From positions 1 to 48,281 of the forward strand of contig JAGFNW010000051.1 in assembly GCA_017592665.1 (NCBI GenBank): a stretch of 48,281 nucleotides of DNA. Direction: 5' to 3'. This document shows, in pieces, positions 8,498 through 17,097 of this stretch. The notes beneath the pieces were generated by a model. The model worked only from the letters and a program-made list of their open reading frames with translations, made no database searches and was not told the origin of the DNA. Both the position numbers and the translations under genes were made by a program. Position 1 is the first letter of the stretch; each line of letters opens with the position of its first letter. This DNA is from Streptosporangiaceae bacterium NEAU-GS5 (GTDB lineage Bacteria > Actinomycetota > Actinomycetes > Streptosporangiales > Streptosporangiaceae).

Positions 8498-9335
8498 GGT
8501 TCTCTGTCTCCTTCTCGATGTGCCGGGCAGAGGTCTCCGCCCGGGAGGATGTGTTCCTGATCCGCCAGAGCGGAGCCGTGGCGAGCACGACGAGAGCCGT
8601 GGCCGCCGAGGTCAGCAGGCCGCCCTCGCCCAGCAGGGCCCCTTCGCCGGGGCCGGTCATGGGCTGGGCGGCGAAGTAGAGCGCCGCGTTGAACGTGGCG
8701 TGGCACAGCAGCACCGGCCAGACGCTGCCGGTGCGCAGCCGCAACCAGACGAGGGGGAAGGCCAGCGCCACGGTCTCCACCGTGAAAACGCCCAGCGCGT
8801 ACGCCACGGGGACCCCCGGCGCGACCGCCCCCGGCACGAACAGCATGAGCGGGTAGTGGAAGGCGGCCCAGGCCAGGCCGACGATGAGCGCGGTGGCGTC
8901 GGGGCCGCGTGTCCGCGCGAGCCGTACGGCGAGGAACGAGCTCCAGCCGAGCTGCTCGCCGACCGCAAGGACCAGGAACGGCACGACGCCGGGTCCGAGG
9001 CCCAGCAGGACGTCGAGCAAGGATGTGGGGACGAAGTCGGCGAGGCCGGTCGTCCAGGCCGTGCCGTAGGCGACGCCCACGCACAGCACGGGGATCAGCC
9101 AGGCCCAGAGCAGGACGCGGGGGGCGACACGGCGGCGCAGGCCCCAGTCGATGCGGCGAGTGGCGATCAGCGCGGCGAGCGCCGGCAGGAACGCCTGTCC
9201 ATAGAGTGCGATCTGAGCGGAGACGGACGCCTGGTCCAGCCGCTCCACGTTTGCGCCTTGAGCCACCGCCACGGCCACAGTCGGCAGCACGAGCGCCGGA
9301 AGCGCCACGGCGAATGTGGCGATGTTTCGGTTCAT
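8490..9335 (-). CDS. CPBP-type intramembrane protease homologue with altered motif 1
   Basis: Membrane protein of 281 aa with about eight hydrophobic segments, like CPBP (CAAX protease and bacteriocin-processing, Abi) proteins. Motif 1, normally EExxxR, reads EQLGWS here, so the second Glu and the Arg are replaced; motif 2 is FHYP in AWAAFHYPLM; motif 3 is CHATFNA. With one Glu and both later His/Asn motifs kept, activity is uncertain. Family members cut membrane-embedded substrates or give bacteriocin self-immunity. The next gene overlaps by 8 bp and encodes another membrane protein. Start ATG. A 155-bp spacer separates it from the divergent histidine kinase gene. Confidence 0.8.
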   Translation of the reverse strand: MNRNIATFAVALPALVLPTVAVAVAQGANVERLDQASVSAQIALYGQAFLPALAALIATRRIDWGLRRRVAPRVLLWAWLIPVLCVGVAYGTAWTTGLADFVPTSLLDVLLGLGPGVVPFLVLAVGEQLGWSSFLAVRLARTRGPDATALIVGLAWAAFHYPLMLFVPGAVAPGVPVAYALGVFTVETVALAFPLVWLRLRTGSVWPVLLCHATFNAALYFAAQPMTGPGEGALLGEGGLLTSAATALVVLATAPLWRIRNTSSRAETSARHIEKETENHG

Positions 9336-9461
9336 GGCAGGTACTTCACCAAGGCCGCGATCCGCCGCGCATGAGGCGGAAGGCCCGGTCCTGCCGGGAC
9401 TGGACGAGGGTCCCGGAGCGGCCGGACTGCGGGTCCCAGAACGGTCGGGACCTGCGGCCCA

Positions 9462-9491
9462 TTGTCAGAATGGTGCTGTTCGTCCAAATAT
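9462..9491 (+). promoter_or_regulatory. Sigma-70-like promoter of the histidine kinase gene
   Basis: TTGTCA at 9462-9467 is followed after 18 bp by AAATAT at 9486-9491. Transcription would start about six to eight bases later, at or beside the GTG at 9498, giving a leaderless mRNA. Confidence 0.55.
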
Positions 9492-9497
9492 GTGGCA

Positions 9498-11429
9498 GTG
9501 ACCCAACAGTGGCGCCGGTGGATCGTCCCCGTGCTCTCATGGGCGGCCGTGGCCGCCGGCGCCGCCATGGCCCTGCACGGCGCCGTGGCCGACCCCACCT
9601 ATCTGCTCCTCGACGTCGTGGCCGGGGTGACCTTCCCGCTGGTCGGCACGCTGATCGTCACGCGGGGCAGGGCGCTCGGGCTGCTGTTCTGGCTGAGCGG
9701 GCTGGGGCTGGCGGCCCAGGCGCTGGCCGGCGGCTACGCGGCGCTCGCCTACGGGCCGGCCGGGATCGGCGGAGTGCCGTCCCTGCCCGGCGCCGAGGCC
9801 GCCGCGTGGGTCGCGAACTGGGTGTTCTTCCTCGGCTTCGGCCCCCTGTTCCTGCTGCCGATCCTGCTGCCGGACGGGCGGCCGCCGTCGCCGCGCTGGC
9901 GGCCCGTGGTCGCCATGCTGGTGGCGGGCCTCGCGGTGGTGCAGGTCCTGCTGATGTTCCGCGACCTGACCTGGCTGTGGGGGCGTGAGGTGCCGAGCCG
10001 ATTCGGCTCCGTCTCCACGCCGCTGCTGGCCTACGCCATGGGCCTGGTGATCAGCCTGCTCGCCGTGGCCGGTGTGGCGGCGCTGGCCGTACGCGTCCGG
10101 CGGGCCGAGAACCGGCGGCAGCTGCTTCCGGTCCTCGCCGCCGCGGTCCTCATCGCCGTGTCGGCCGTCCTCAACGGCGTCTGGCCGGACTCGGTGTGGA
10201 AGTGGCTGGACGTGCCCGCGGTCGCCCTGCTCCCGGCCGCCGTCGCCGTGTCGATCCTCCGCTACCGGCTGTTCGACATCGAGCTGGCCATCCGGCGCAC
10301 CGTCGTCTACGTCCTGGTCACCGGCCTGCTGCTGGGCGCCTACCTCATCACGGTGGCCACCGTGCGCACCCTGCTCGGGTGGGACGGCTCGCTGCCGGCG
10401 GCCGCGGTCGTGGCGGTCGCCTTCGCTCCGGTGCGCACGGCCGTACAGGGCCTGGTGAGCCGCCTGCTGTTCGGCGACCGCGGCGATCCCGCGGCGGCGC
10501 TGTCGCACCTCGGGCTGCGGCTCGAGGCGTCGGCCGAGCCCGCGCGGCTGCTCGACGGCGCGGCCGAGACCATCGCGCGCACGCTGCGGCTCCCGGCGGT
10601 GGCCGTCCTCGGCGCGGACGAGACCGTCCTGTCCGTGTTCGGCGAGGTCCCCTCCCAGGGCGTACGGCTCCCGCTGACCAGCGGCGGTGAGCGGCAGGGC
10701 GAGTTGCTGGCCGGGCCGCGATCCCCAGGGGAGGCCCTGTCGCGCACCGACCTCGCCGTGCTCGGCGACCTGTCGCGGCACCTGGCCGTCGGAGTGACGG
10801 CCGTACGCCTGGCGAGGGAGGTCCAGGTCTCGCGGGAGCGGCTGGTCCTCGCCCGGGAAGAGGAACGCCGGCGCCTGCGCCGCGACCTCCACGACGGGCT
10901 GGGCCCGGGACTCGCCGCCATCGGCATGCGGCTGGACGCCCTCGCGGCCGGCGGCCCCCTGTCCGGCGACCTACGTGAGGTCCGGCACTTCATCCGGGAG
11001 CTGGTCGCCGACGTCCGGCGGATCGTCCATGACCTGCGCCCCTCCACGCTCGACGAGCTCGGGCTGGGCGGCGCGCTGGAGGATCTCGCGCTGGATCTGG
11101 AAGGCAGCGGCTCGGTGTCGGTCGAGGTGATCGAGCCGCTGCCGGAGCTGCCGGCCGCCATCGAGGTGGCGGCCTACCGCATCGTCCAGGAGGCGCTGGC
11201 CAACGCGGTCGCCCACGCCGGGGCCGGCCGCATCAACGTCACGCTGCTCGGAGTGCCGGGCGGCCTGCTGCTGCGCGTGTGCGACGACGGGCGGGGCCTG
11301 CCCGACCCGCTGATGGAGGGCATGGGCTCGGCCACCATGCGCGAACGCGCCGCCGAACTCGGCGGATCGTTCCGCCGCGAATCCGGCCCCCACGGGGGCA
11401 CGACCGTGGAGGCGATTCTGCCGCTGTGA
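9498..11429 (+). CDS. NarL-type sensor histidine kinase
   Basis: Protein of about 643 aa. The N-terminal 330 residues hold roughly eight membrane helices with short loops, so the signal is probably sensed at or within the membrane. A GAF-like linker (about 340-430) follows, then the HisKA_3 dimer and phosphoacceptor helix RRLRRDLHDGLGPG with His465. The ATPase domain shows IVQEALANAVAHAGA (N box), CDDGRGLP (G1) and GLGMRER-like GMGSATMRERA. It is expected to phosphorylate the response regulator encoded directly downstream. The GTG at 9498 (VTQQW) is chosen because a good promoter ends seven bases before it; GTG 9492 and 9462 are in-frame alternatives. The stop overlaps the next gene. Confidence 0.92.
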   Translation: MTQQWRRWIVPVLSWAAVAAGAAMALHGAVADPTYLLLDVVAGVTFPLVGTLIVTRGRALGLLFWLSGLGLAAQALAGGYAALAYGPAGIGGVPSLPGAEAAAWVANWVFFLGFGPLFLLPILLPDGRPPSPRWRPVVAMLVAGLAVVQVLLMFRDLTWLWGREVPSRFGSVSTPLLAYAMGLVISLLAVAGVAALAVRVRRAENRRQLLPVLAAAVLIAVSAVLNGVWPDSVWKWLDVPAVALLPAAVAVSILRYRLFDIELAIRRTVVYVLVTGLLLGAYLITVATVRTLLGWDGSLPAAAVVAVAFAPVRTAVQGLVSRLLFGDRGDPAAALSHLGLRLEASAEPARLLDGAAETIARTLRLPAVAVLGADETVLSVFGEVPSQGVRLPLTSGGERQGELLAGPRSPGEALSRTDLAVLGDLSRHLAVGVTAVRLAREVQVSRERLVLAREEERRRLRRDLHDGLGPGLAAIGMRLDALAAGGPLSGDLREVRHFIRELVADVRRIVHDLRPSTLDELGLGGALEDLALDLEGSGSVSVEVIEPLPELPAAIEVAAYRIVQEALANAVAHAGAGRINVTLLGVPGGLLLRVCDDGRGLPDPLMEGMGSATMRERAAELGGSFRRESGPHGGTTVEAILPL

Positions 11430-11437
11430 CATCTCCC

Positions 11438-12076
11438 ATGAGTATTCGCGTGCTGCTGGTGGACGACCATCCGCTGTTCCGCCACGGCCTGCGGGCCCTG
11501 CTCGATCAGGCCGCCGACCTGGACGTGATCGGCGAGGCCGGGTCGGGGGACGAGGCGGTGGAGTCGGCGCTCGAGCTCGACCCCGACGTCGTGGTGATGG
11601 ACCTCGTCATGCCCGGCGTCTCGGGGATCGAGGCGACCCGCCGCCTGATCGACCAGCGCCCCGAGATGGGGGTGCTGGTGCTGACCATGAGCGAGGACGA
11701 CGGCTCGGTCTTCGCGGCGCTCCGTGCCGGCGCCCGCGGCTACGTGCTCAAGGGCGCCGACGGCGAGGAGCTGATCGGCGCGCTCCGCGCCGTCGCGCGC
11801 GGCGAGGCCGTTTACGGCGCGGCGGTGGCCAGACGCATCCGCCGCTTCCTCACGGGCGGGCCGGAGGCCCTGCCGTTCCCCGAACTGACCCCGCGCGAGC
11901 GCGAGATCCTCGACCTGCTCGCCTCGGGCAAGTCGAACGCCGACATCGCCCGCACCCTGTTCATCAGCCACAAGACCGTCAAGAACCACCTCACGTCGGT
12001 GTTCGCCAAGCTCCGCGTGGCGGACCGGGCCCAGGCCATGGTGCGGGCGCGCCGGGCCGGGCTCGGCGATGGTTAG
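11438..12076 (+). CDS. NarL/LuxR-type response regulator
   Basis: Two-domain regulator of about 212 aa. The receiver domain has the acidic pair in LLVDDHPLF, phosphoacceptor Asp55 in VVVMDLVMPG and Lys105 in YVLKGADG. The output domain is a LuxR-type helix-turn-helix: ELTPREREILDLLASGKSNA and FISHKTVKNHL near the end. It pairs with the histidine kinase encoded just before it. An in-frame GTG at 11426 overlaps the kinase stop (GTGA), so coupling from that start is also possible and would add MTSP. The 3' end overlaps the convergent hemerythrin gene by 4 bp (both stop codons within TTAG). Targets are unknown; the divergent CPBP and membrane-protein genes are candidates. Confidence 0.92.
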   Translation: MSIRVLLVDDHPLFRHGLRALLDQAADLDVIGEAGSGDEAVESALELDPDVVVMDLVMPGVSGIEATRRLIDQRPEMGVLVLTMSEDDGSVFAALRAGARGYVLKGADGEELIGALRAVARGEAVYGAAVARRIRRFLTGGPEALPFPELTPREREILDLLASGKSNADIARTLFISHKTVKNHLTSVFAKLRVADRAQAMVRARRAGLGDG

Positions 12077-12717
12077 CGGGTCCACATGCTTCCGAGGATC
12101 AGCTTCTGGCGGCGGCGATGACCAGGGGACACCACCTTCAGCAGCACCATGAGCACCGGGCCGGCCAGCTTGCGCAGCTCGGCCATCTCTTCGTCCGTGG
12201 CGTACTCCGGGATCCGCGGCAGGTCGAAGGCGAGGTCGCCGCCCTTGCGCACCGCGTTCTCGACGTTCTTCCAGTCCTTCTCCGACACGTACCGGGTGAT
12301 GATCGGGAAGATCAGCCGCTCCTCCTCGAGGATGTGCTCGTCGAGCAGGTCGGCGAGCGTGGTGAGGGTCTTGGCCATGCGGCCGGCCGCGGCCTGGTCC
12401 GTGCCCAGCCGGGCAGCGGCGCCGGTGATCTCCTCCAGCAGCGGGTCCAGCTGGCCGTGGTCCTCGGTCAGCTCGCTCAGGTCGGCCTCCGCGCCGGCCG
12501 AGCGCACGATCACCGGCCAGAGCACGTTGTCCTCCATCTGATGGTGATGGTGGATGCCGGCGCAGAGCTTGGTGGCGTACGTGGCGATCGCGTCGAGCCG
12601 GGCCGCGTCGGCCCGTTCCTCACCGGCGGCGATCGAGGTCATCACGGCGGCGAGCCGGCGCGTGTCGCCCCGCATGGCCCGGTGTCCGATCTTGAATCCG
12701 ATCAGGTTGGGCGCCAT
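12073..12717 (-). CDS. Hemerythrin-domain protein
   Basis: Protein of 214 aa with an HHE-type hemerythrin bundle in residues about 10-150. Likely di-iron ligands: His near the start (KIGHRAMRGD), the cluster GIHHHHQMEDNVLWP, Asp/His in LTEDHGQLD, and DEHILEEERLIFP. Such proteins bind oxygen or nitric oxide through two iron atoms and are used for sensing or stress protection. The C-terminal 60 residues are basic with a hydrophobic stretch (LAGPVLMVLLKVV). Cytosolic. It converges on the response regulator with a 4-bp overlap. The region 12718-12886 upstream separates it from the divergent AfsR-like regulator. Confidence 0.88.
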   Translation of the reverse strand: MAPNLIGFKIGHRAMRGDTRRLAAVMTSIAAGEERADAARLDAIATYATKLCAGIHHHHQMEDNVLWPVIVRSAGAEADLSELTEDHGQLDPLLEEITGAAARLGTDQAAAGRMAKTLTTLADLLDEHILEEERLIFPIITRYVSEKDWKNVENAVRKGGDLAFDLPRIPEYATDEEMAELRKLAGPVLMVLLKVVSPGHRRRQKLILGSMWTR

Positions 12718-12870
12718 CGGACGCTCCTTTCTTCGTGCTTTTTCAAGGTGGCTTCAGCGTGCGCCCGGGCTCTTAGACCCTTCTTGGACCCGACTTGGTC
12801 CCCCGTAGGGAGGCGGCTCGATGTCGAACCGGCGTGACGGCTCGGAGCTGGAACGACGTGAGCCGAGAGC

Positions 12871-12889
12871 TATGATTTGTCCCGATATG
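12871..12889 (+). promoter_or_regulatory. Leaderless promoter of the BTAD regulator
   Basis: TATGAT at 12871-12876 is a near-consensus -10 box; transcription would start around 12883-12887, at the ATG at 12887. The -35 region is not convincing. This decides the start: the frame is open further upstream, but those codons would precede the transcript. Confidence 0.5.
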
Positions 12890-15800
12890 GTGCGCTTACG
12901 AGTGCTGGGTCAGCTCGGGGCCGACGTGGGCGGGCGACCTGCCGACCTCGGGCCCGCGCTGCAGCGGGCGATCATCGCGAGGCTGGCCTGCGCCGGTGGC
13001 GACGTGGTCTCCACCGATCGTTTCGTCGAGGATCTCTGGGAAGGCCAGCCCCCGCCCAAGGCGCTGGCGGCGCTCCAGGTGTACATCTCCAACCTGCGCC
13101 GCGCCCTCGAACCCGGCCGCGCCCCGCGCACGCCCGCCACGGTGCTGGTCACCGCGCCGCCCGGCTACCGGCTCGACCTGCCGTACGACGCGGTCGACGC
13201 CTGGTGGCTCCCACGGCTCGTGGAGGACGCCGTCACGGCCCTCGGCGCGGCGAACCCGGGCGAGGCCCTGCGGGTCGTCGACCAGGCGCTGGCCCTCTGG
13301 ACCGGCCCCGCCTACGCCGAGTTCGCGGACCGGCAGTGGGCCGCCGCCGAGGCCGCCCGGCTGGACGAGCTCCGGCTCGTGGCGTACGAGTATCGCGCCG
13401 AGGCCGCTCTGGCCCTGGGCCGTCACGCCGAGGTGGCGCCCGAGATGGAACGCCACGTCAACGCCTACCCGCTGCGGGAGAACGCCGTACGGCTCCTCGC
13501 GCTCGCCTACTACCGCGCGGGACGGCAGGCCGAAGCTCTTTCCGCGCTGCGTGCGACCAAGCGGACACTCGTCGACGAACTGGGAGTCGACCCGGGGCCC
13601 GCCCTGACCGCGCTCGAAGCCGACATCCTCGCCCAGAGCGCCTCACTGAGCCTCAGCCTGCGCCCCGTTGTCTCCCTCCCGCCACCCGCCCCGTCGCCAC
13701 CGTCGGCACCGGCTCCCGCCGGCCTCATCGGGCGGGACGCCGAGCTGTCGCGCCTGGTCTGGGCGGCCGAGCAGGCGCGGCAGGGCTTCCGCGTGGCGTG
13801 GCTCGGCGGCGACGCCGGCGCCGGCAAGTCGACGCTGGCCGGGGCCCTGGCCCGGCGGCTGCGCGCCGACGACTGGGAGACCGTGGTAGGCCGCTGTCCC
13901 GAGACTGCGGCCGGCGTGCCCCCCGCGTGGGCGTGGAGCGAGGTTCTGCGCCACCTGTGCGCCGCCGTGCCGCCCGCTCCCGATCTCGCGGCCCGGCTCG
14001 CGCCGCTGCTCACCGACGACGCCGCGCCGATCGGGCAGTTCTGGCTGGCCAAGGCCGTCGGCGACTACCTCGGCGACGCGCGCGGGCGGCTGCTGATCGT
14101 GCTCGAGGACGTGCACCGGGCCGACGAGGAGACCCTCCAGCTCCTGCGCCACCTCGGCACCCGCCTGGCCGAGACGCCCGTCCTGGTCCTGCTCACGCAT
14201 CGGCCGTCCGAGGCCGGCGCCGACCTGCTGACGACGGGGGCCGCGCTCGCCGTGCAGACCGCCGAACGGGTGACGCTGGGCGGCCTCGGGGAGGACGAGG
14301 TCGGCCGCCTGCTGTCGGAACGTTCCGGAGTCGACGGGCTCACCCCCGCCCTGGTGCGTACCGTGACCGCGCGGACCGGCGGGAACCCGCTGTTCGTCGC
14401 CGAGATCGGGAGGCTGATCGCGACCGAGGGGCCGTCGGCCGCGCACGCGCTGCCCCCGGGCGTACGCGATCTGATCCGGCGGCGCGTCACCCGGCTGCCC
14501 GCCGCGGCCCAGACCACGTTGCGCAACGCGGCCATCCTCGGCCACGAGGCCGACGCCGACGTGCTGATCGCCATGCCCGGCGCGGACGAGGACGTCGTGC
14601 TGGACGGCCTCGAGGCCGGCGTGCTGTCCGGCCTCCTGGACGAACCCCGCCCCGGTCGCGTGCGGTTCGCCCACATCCTTGTACGGGAAACCCTCTACGA
14701 GGACATCCCGCGGCTGCGCCGCGCCCGGATGCACGGCAAGGCGCTGACCGCGCTGGAGAGCATCCGATCCGGGGATGTCGCGGCGCTGGCGCATCACGCG
14801 CTCGCGGCCGCGGGGCCGGCGACCGCGCTGTCCGCCGCGGCGTACGCGGCGCGGGCCGCCACTCAGGCCTCCAGCCTGTACGCGCACCGCGACGCGGCCG
14901 GACTCCTGCGGGCCGCGCTCGACGCCCTCGATCTCGACCTCGCGCCCGCGTCCGCGCCCGGCTCCGCCTCCTCCTACGCCTCCTCCTCCGAAGCGACGCG
15001 GCTCGACCTGCTGTGCGGCCTGGTGTCGGCGCTCGCGCACGCCGGCGACGTGATCGGGGCCATCGAAGCACGCGGCGAGGCACTGGCCGTCGCGCGCAAG
15101 ATCGGCGATCCGGCGGGGGTGGTCAGGGCCGCCACCGCCTTCGACGCCCCGGCCATCTGGATGATCGTGCCGCACCCGCGCCTCGACGCGGAGCTGGTGC
15201 GGGCCATTGAGGAGGTCCTGCCGTCGCAGACCGGAGAGGCGCGCTGCCGCCTGCTCGCCACGCTCGGCCACACCGTCGTGTCGCACGACCACGACCTGCT
15301 CGACAGCGCGAGCGCGGAGGCCGTGGCCATCGCACGCGAGATGGGCGACCCGGCCCTGCTGTGCCAGGCGCTGAACGCCCGCTACTGGATCAGCTGTCAT
15401 CCCTACCGGCGCGCCGAACTCGAATCGATCGGGCACGAACTGCTTGCAGCGGCCACCTCGGCCGGGCTGCTCGGCTACCAGATGCTCGGCCACGTCGTAC
15501 TGTGCATGGTCGCGCTCGGCCACAACGACATGGCGACCGCACGCGCGCACGCCGACCAGGCGGCCGGGCACGCGACCACGGGACAGCTCGGCGTCGCCCT
15601 CGGCATCCTCGGCTTCCTCGACGCGGCCATGCTGCTGATCAGGGGCGACTTCGACGAGGCGGAGGCCGCGTACACGAGGCTCTCCGACATGATGGCGGCC
15701 GCCGGCGGCCCCAACGCCGCGGTCCTCGGGATCGGCGGCCGGTGCGTCGTGCGGCACGCGCGCGGCCGGCTCCACGAGTCGCTGCCCGAGGTGCTCGCGG

Positions 15801-16219
15801 CGGAGGAGGAGCTCAGCAAGGACGGCGTGGAGATACAGATCCGCGTGCTCATCGCGGCCGGGCGCGTGGAGGAGGCCCGCGCCATGTGGCAGCCGCGGAT
15901 GGGACGTGTCACCTCGTACTGGTATTGGCTGATCATGGTGGCCTTGCGGGCCGAGAGCGCCATCGCGCTGGGCCTGCGTGACGACGCCGAGGAGTGTTAC
16001 CGGCTGCTGCTGCCGCAGGACGGGGAGCTGGCCGGCATGAGCAGCGCCTCGCTCACCCTGGGGCCGGTCGCGCGCACGCTCGGCGACCTCGCCGCCTACC
16101 TCGGCGACACCGCGGCCGCCGTCGACCACTACACACGCGCCGAGGAGGTCGCCCGCCAGGCCGGCTCCTCCCACTGGGCCGAGGCGGCCCGCGAGGCCCG
16201 CGCGAAGATCGGAGCCTGA
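12887..16219 (+). CDS. AfsR-like regulator: winged helix, BTAD, AAA ATPase, TPR
   Basis: Large cytosolic regulator of 1110 aa. Residues 1-95 are an OmpR-type winged helix (MVRLRVLGQLG at the start, then VYISNLRRALEPG and GYRLDL), about 100-245 a bacterial transcriptional activation domain (DELRLVAYEYRAEAALALGR), and about 280-560 an AAA/NTPase with Walker A GGDAGAGKST (about 306) and Walker B LLIVLEDVHRADEE (about 401). The rest is helical TPR-like repeat. This order matches AfsR and large SARP regulators, which switch on secondary metabolism or development in an ATP-dependent way. Codon 4 is TTA, so translation is probably bldA-dependent. The ATG at 12887 fits the -10 box just upstream. A GNAT gene follows after 5 bp. 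The nearest biosynthetic genes are 22 kb away, so the target is unknown. Confidence 0.9.
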   Translation: MVRLRVLGQLGADVGGRPADLGPALQRAIIARLACAGGDVVSTDRFVEDLWEGQPPPKALAALQVYISNLRRALEPGRAPRTPATVLVTAPPGYRLDLPYDAVDAWWLPRLVEDAVTALGAANPGEALRVVDQALALWTGPAYAEFADRQWAAAEAARLDELRLVAYEYRAEAALALGRHAEVAPEMERHVNAYPLRENAVRLLALAYYRAGRQAEALSALRATKRTLVDELGVDPGPALTALEADILAQSASLSLSLRPVVSLPPPAPSPPSAPAPAGLIGRDAELSRLVWAAEQARQGFRVAWLGGDAGAGKSTLAGALARRLRADDWETVVGRCPETAAGVPPAWAWSEVLRHLCAAVPPAPDLAARLAPLLTDDAAPIGQFWLAKAVGDYLGDARGRLLIVLEDVHRADEETLQLLRHLGTRLAETPVLVLLTHRPSEAGADLLTTGAALAVQTAERVTLGGLGEDEVGRLLSERSGVDGLTPALVRTVTARTGGNPLFVAEIGRLIATEGPSAAHALPPGVRDLIRRRVTRLPAAAQTTLRNAAILGHEADADVLIAMPGADEDVVLDGLEAGVLSGLLDEPRPGRVRFAHILVRETLYEDIPRLRRARMHGKALTALESIRSGDVAALAHHALAAAGPATALSAAAYAARAATQASSLYAHRDAAGLLRAALDALDLDLAPASAPGSASSYASSSEATRLDLLCGLVSALAHAGDVIGAIEARGEALAVARKIGDPAGVVRAATAFDAPAIWMIVPHPRLDAELVRAIEEVLPSQTGEARCRLLATLGHTVVSHDHDLLDSASAEAVAIAREMGDPALLCQALNARYWISCHPYRRAELESIGHELLAAATSAGLLGYQMLGHVVLCMVALGHNDMATARAHADQAAGHATTGQLGVALGILGFLDAAMLLIRGDFDEAEAAYTRLSDMMAAAGGPNAAVLGIGGRCVVRHARGRLHESLPEVLAAEEELSKDGVEIQIRVLIAAGRVEEARAMWQPRMGRVTSYWYWLIMVALRAESAIALGLRDDAEECYRLLLPQDGELAGMSSASLTLGPVARTLGDLAAYLGDTAAAVDHYTRAEEVARQAGSSHWAEAAREARAKIGA

Positions 16220-16224
16220 TCGCC

Positions 16225-17025
16225 GTGCCGCTGCGCATCACGACCCTGGCCGAACGGCCCGAGTTCGCCGGCGCCCTGTGGAGGATGGCGACATCGTGGC
16301 CGGACTTCATGCTCGAAGACCCGATAGCCGACCTCTACTATCCGGTCTGCCACGAGATCTATCCGGAGTATGTGCTGGTCGCCGACGACGACGCCGACCC
16401 CGGCACGCTGGTGGCCCGAGCCCTGTCAGTGCCGTTCCACTGGGCTAGCGCCATCGGCGGTGCCTCTGACGGGGCCTCTGACGGGGCTTTTGATGGGAAC
16501 GGCCTGCCTGACGACGGCTGGGACGGCGCCGTCCGCCGCGGCTGGCTCGCCCGGGCGCGCGGCCGCTCGCTCAACCGCGTCTCCGCCGTGGAAATCACCG
16601 TACGGCCCGACCGGCAGGGCGGCGGCCTGTCCGCGCGGATGCTGGCCGCCATGCGGACCAATGCCGCCCGCCTTGGCTTCACCGAGCTGCTCGCGCCGGT
16701 CCGCCCCACCCAGAAGCACCTCGAGCCGCGCACGCCGATGAAGGAGTACGCCTTCCGGACCCGCGACGACGGCCTGCCGTACGACCCCTGGCTACGTGTC
16801 CACGTCCGGGCCGGGGGACAGATCCTCAAGGTCGCGCGCCGGTCGATGACCATCGCCGGCACCCTCGACGAGTGGCGCCGCTGGACAGGCCTGCCCTTCG
16901 ACGCGCCGGGCGCCGTCGAGGTCCCCAACGCGCTCGTCCCCGTCCACGTCGACCTCGCCCAGGACCACGCCGTCTACGTGGAACCCAACGTCTGGGTCCG
17001 CCACCCGCTGCCCCCGACCGGCTGA
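16225..17025 (+). CDS. GNAT-family N-acetyltransferase
   Basis: Protein of 266 aa. The acetyl-CoA-binding core is seen near residues 115-150: SAVEITVRPDRQGGGLSARM, where RQGGGLSA corresponds to the Q/RxxGxG/A loop, then MRTNAARLGFTELLAPVRP. The N-terminal part carries a short Gly/Ala/Ser/Asp repeat (three copies of a DGAS/F-like unit near 75-90). The acceptor cannot be predicted; similar actinobacterial proteins are unassigned. GGAG at 16211-16214 precedes the GTG start. It lies 5 bp after the AfsR-like regulator, so both share a transcript and it may be made under the same developmental control. Confidence 0.8.
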   Translation: MPLRITTLAERPEFAGALWRMATSWPDFMLEDPIADLYYPVCHEIYPEYVLVADDDADPGTLVARALSVPFHWASAIGGASDGASDGAFDGNGLPDDGWDGAVRRGWLARARGRSLNRVSAVEITVRPDRQGGGLSARMLAAMRTNAARLGFTELLAPVRPTQKHLEPRTPMKEYAFRTRDDGLPYDPWLRVHVRAGGQILKVARRSMTIAGTLDEWRRWTGLPFDAPGAVEVPNALVPVHVDLAQDHAVYVEPNVWVRHPLPPTG

Positions 17026-17031
17026 CGAGAG

Positions 17032-17049
17032 CGAACGGGGGCGCGTTCG
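17032..17049. terminator. Hairpin between convergent genes
   Basis: cgaacg (17032-17037) and cgttcg (17044-17049) pair around a six-base G-rich loop. It lies in the 72-bp gap between the convergent GNAT and kinase genes. A second short inverted repeat ggtcc/ggacc follows near 17080-17095. No T-run. Confidence 0.45.
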
Positions 17050-17097
17050 GCGGTGGCCGCGCCGCCGCTGTCTCATCGGTCCCACGGGACCCGGTTG

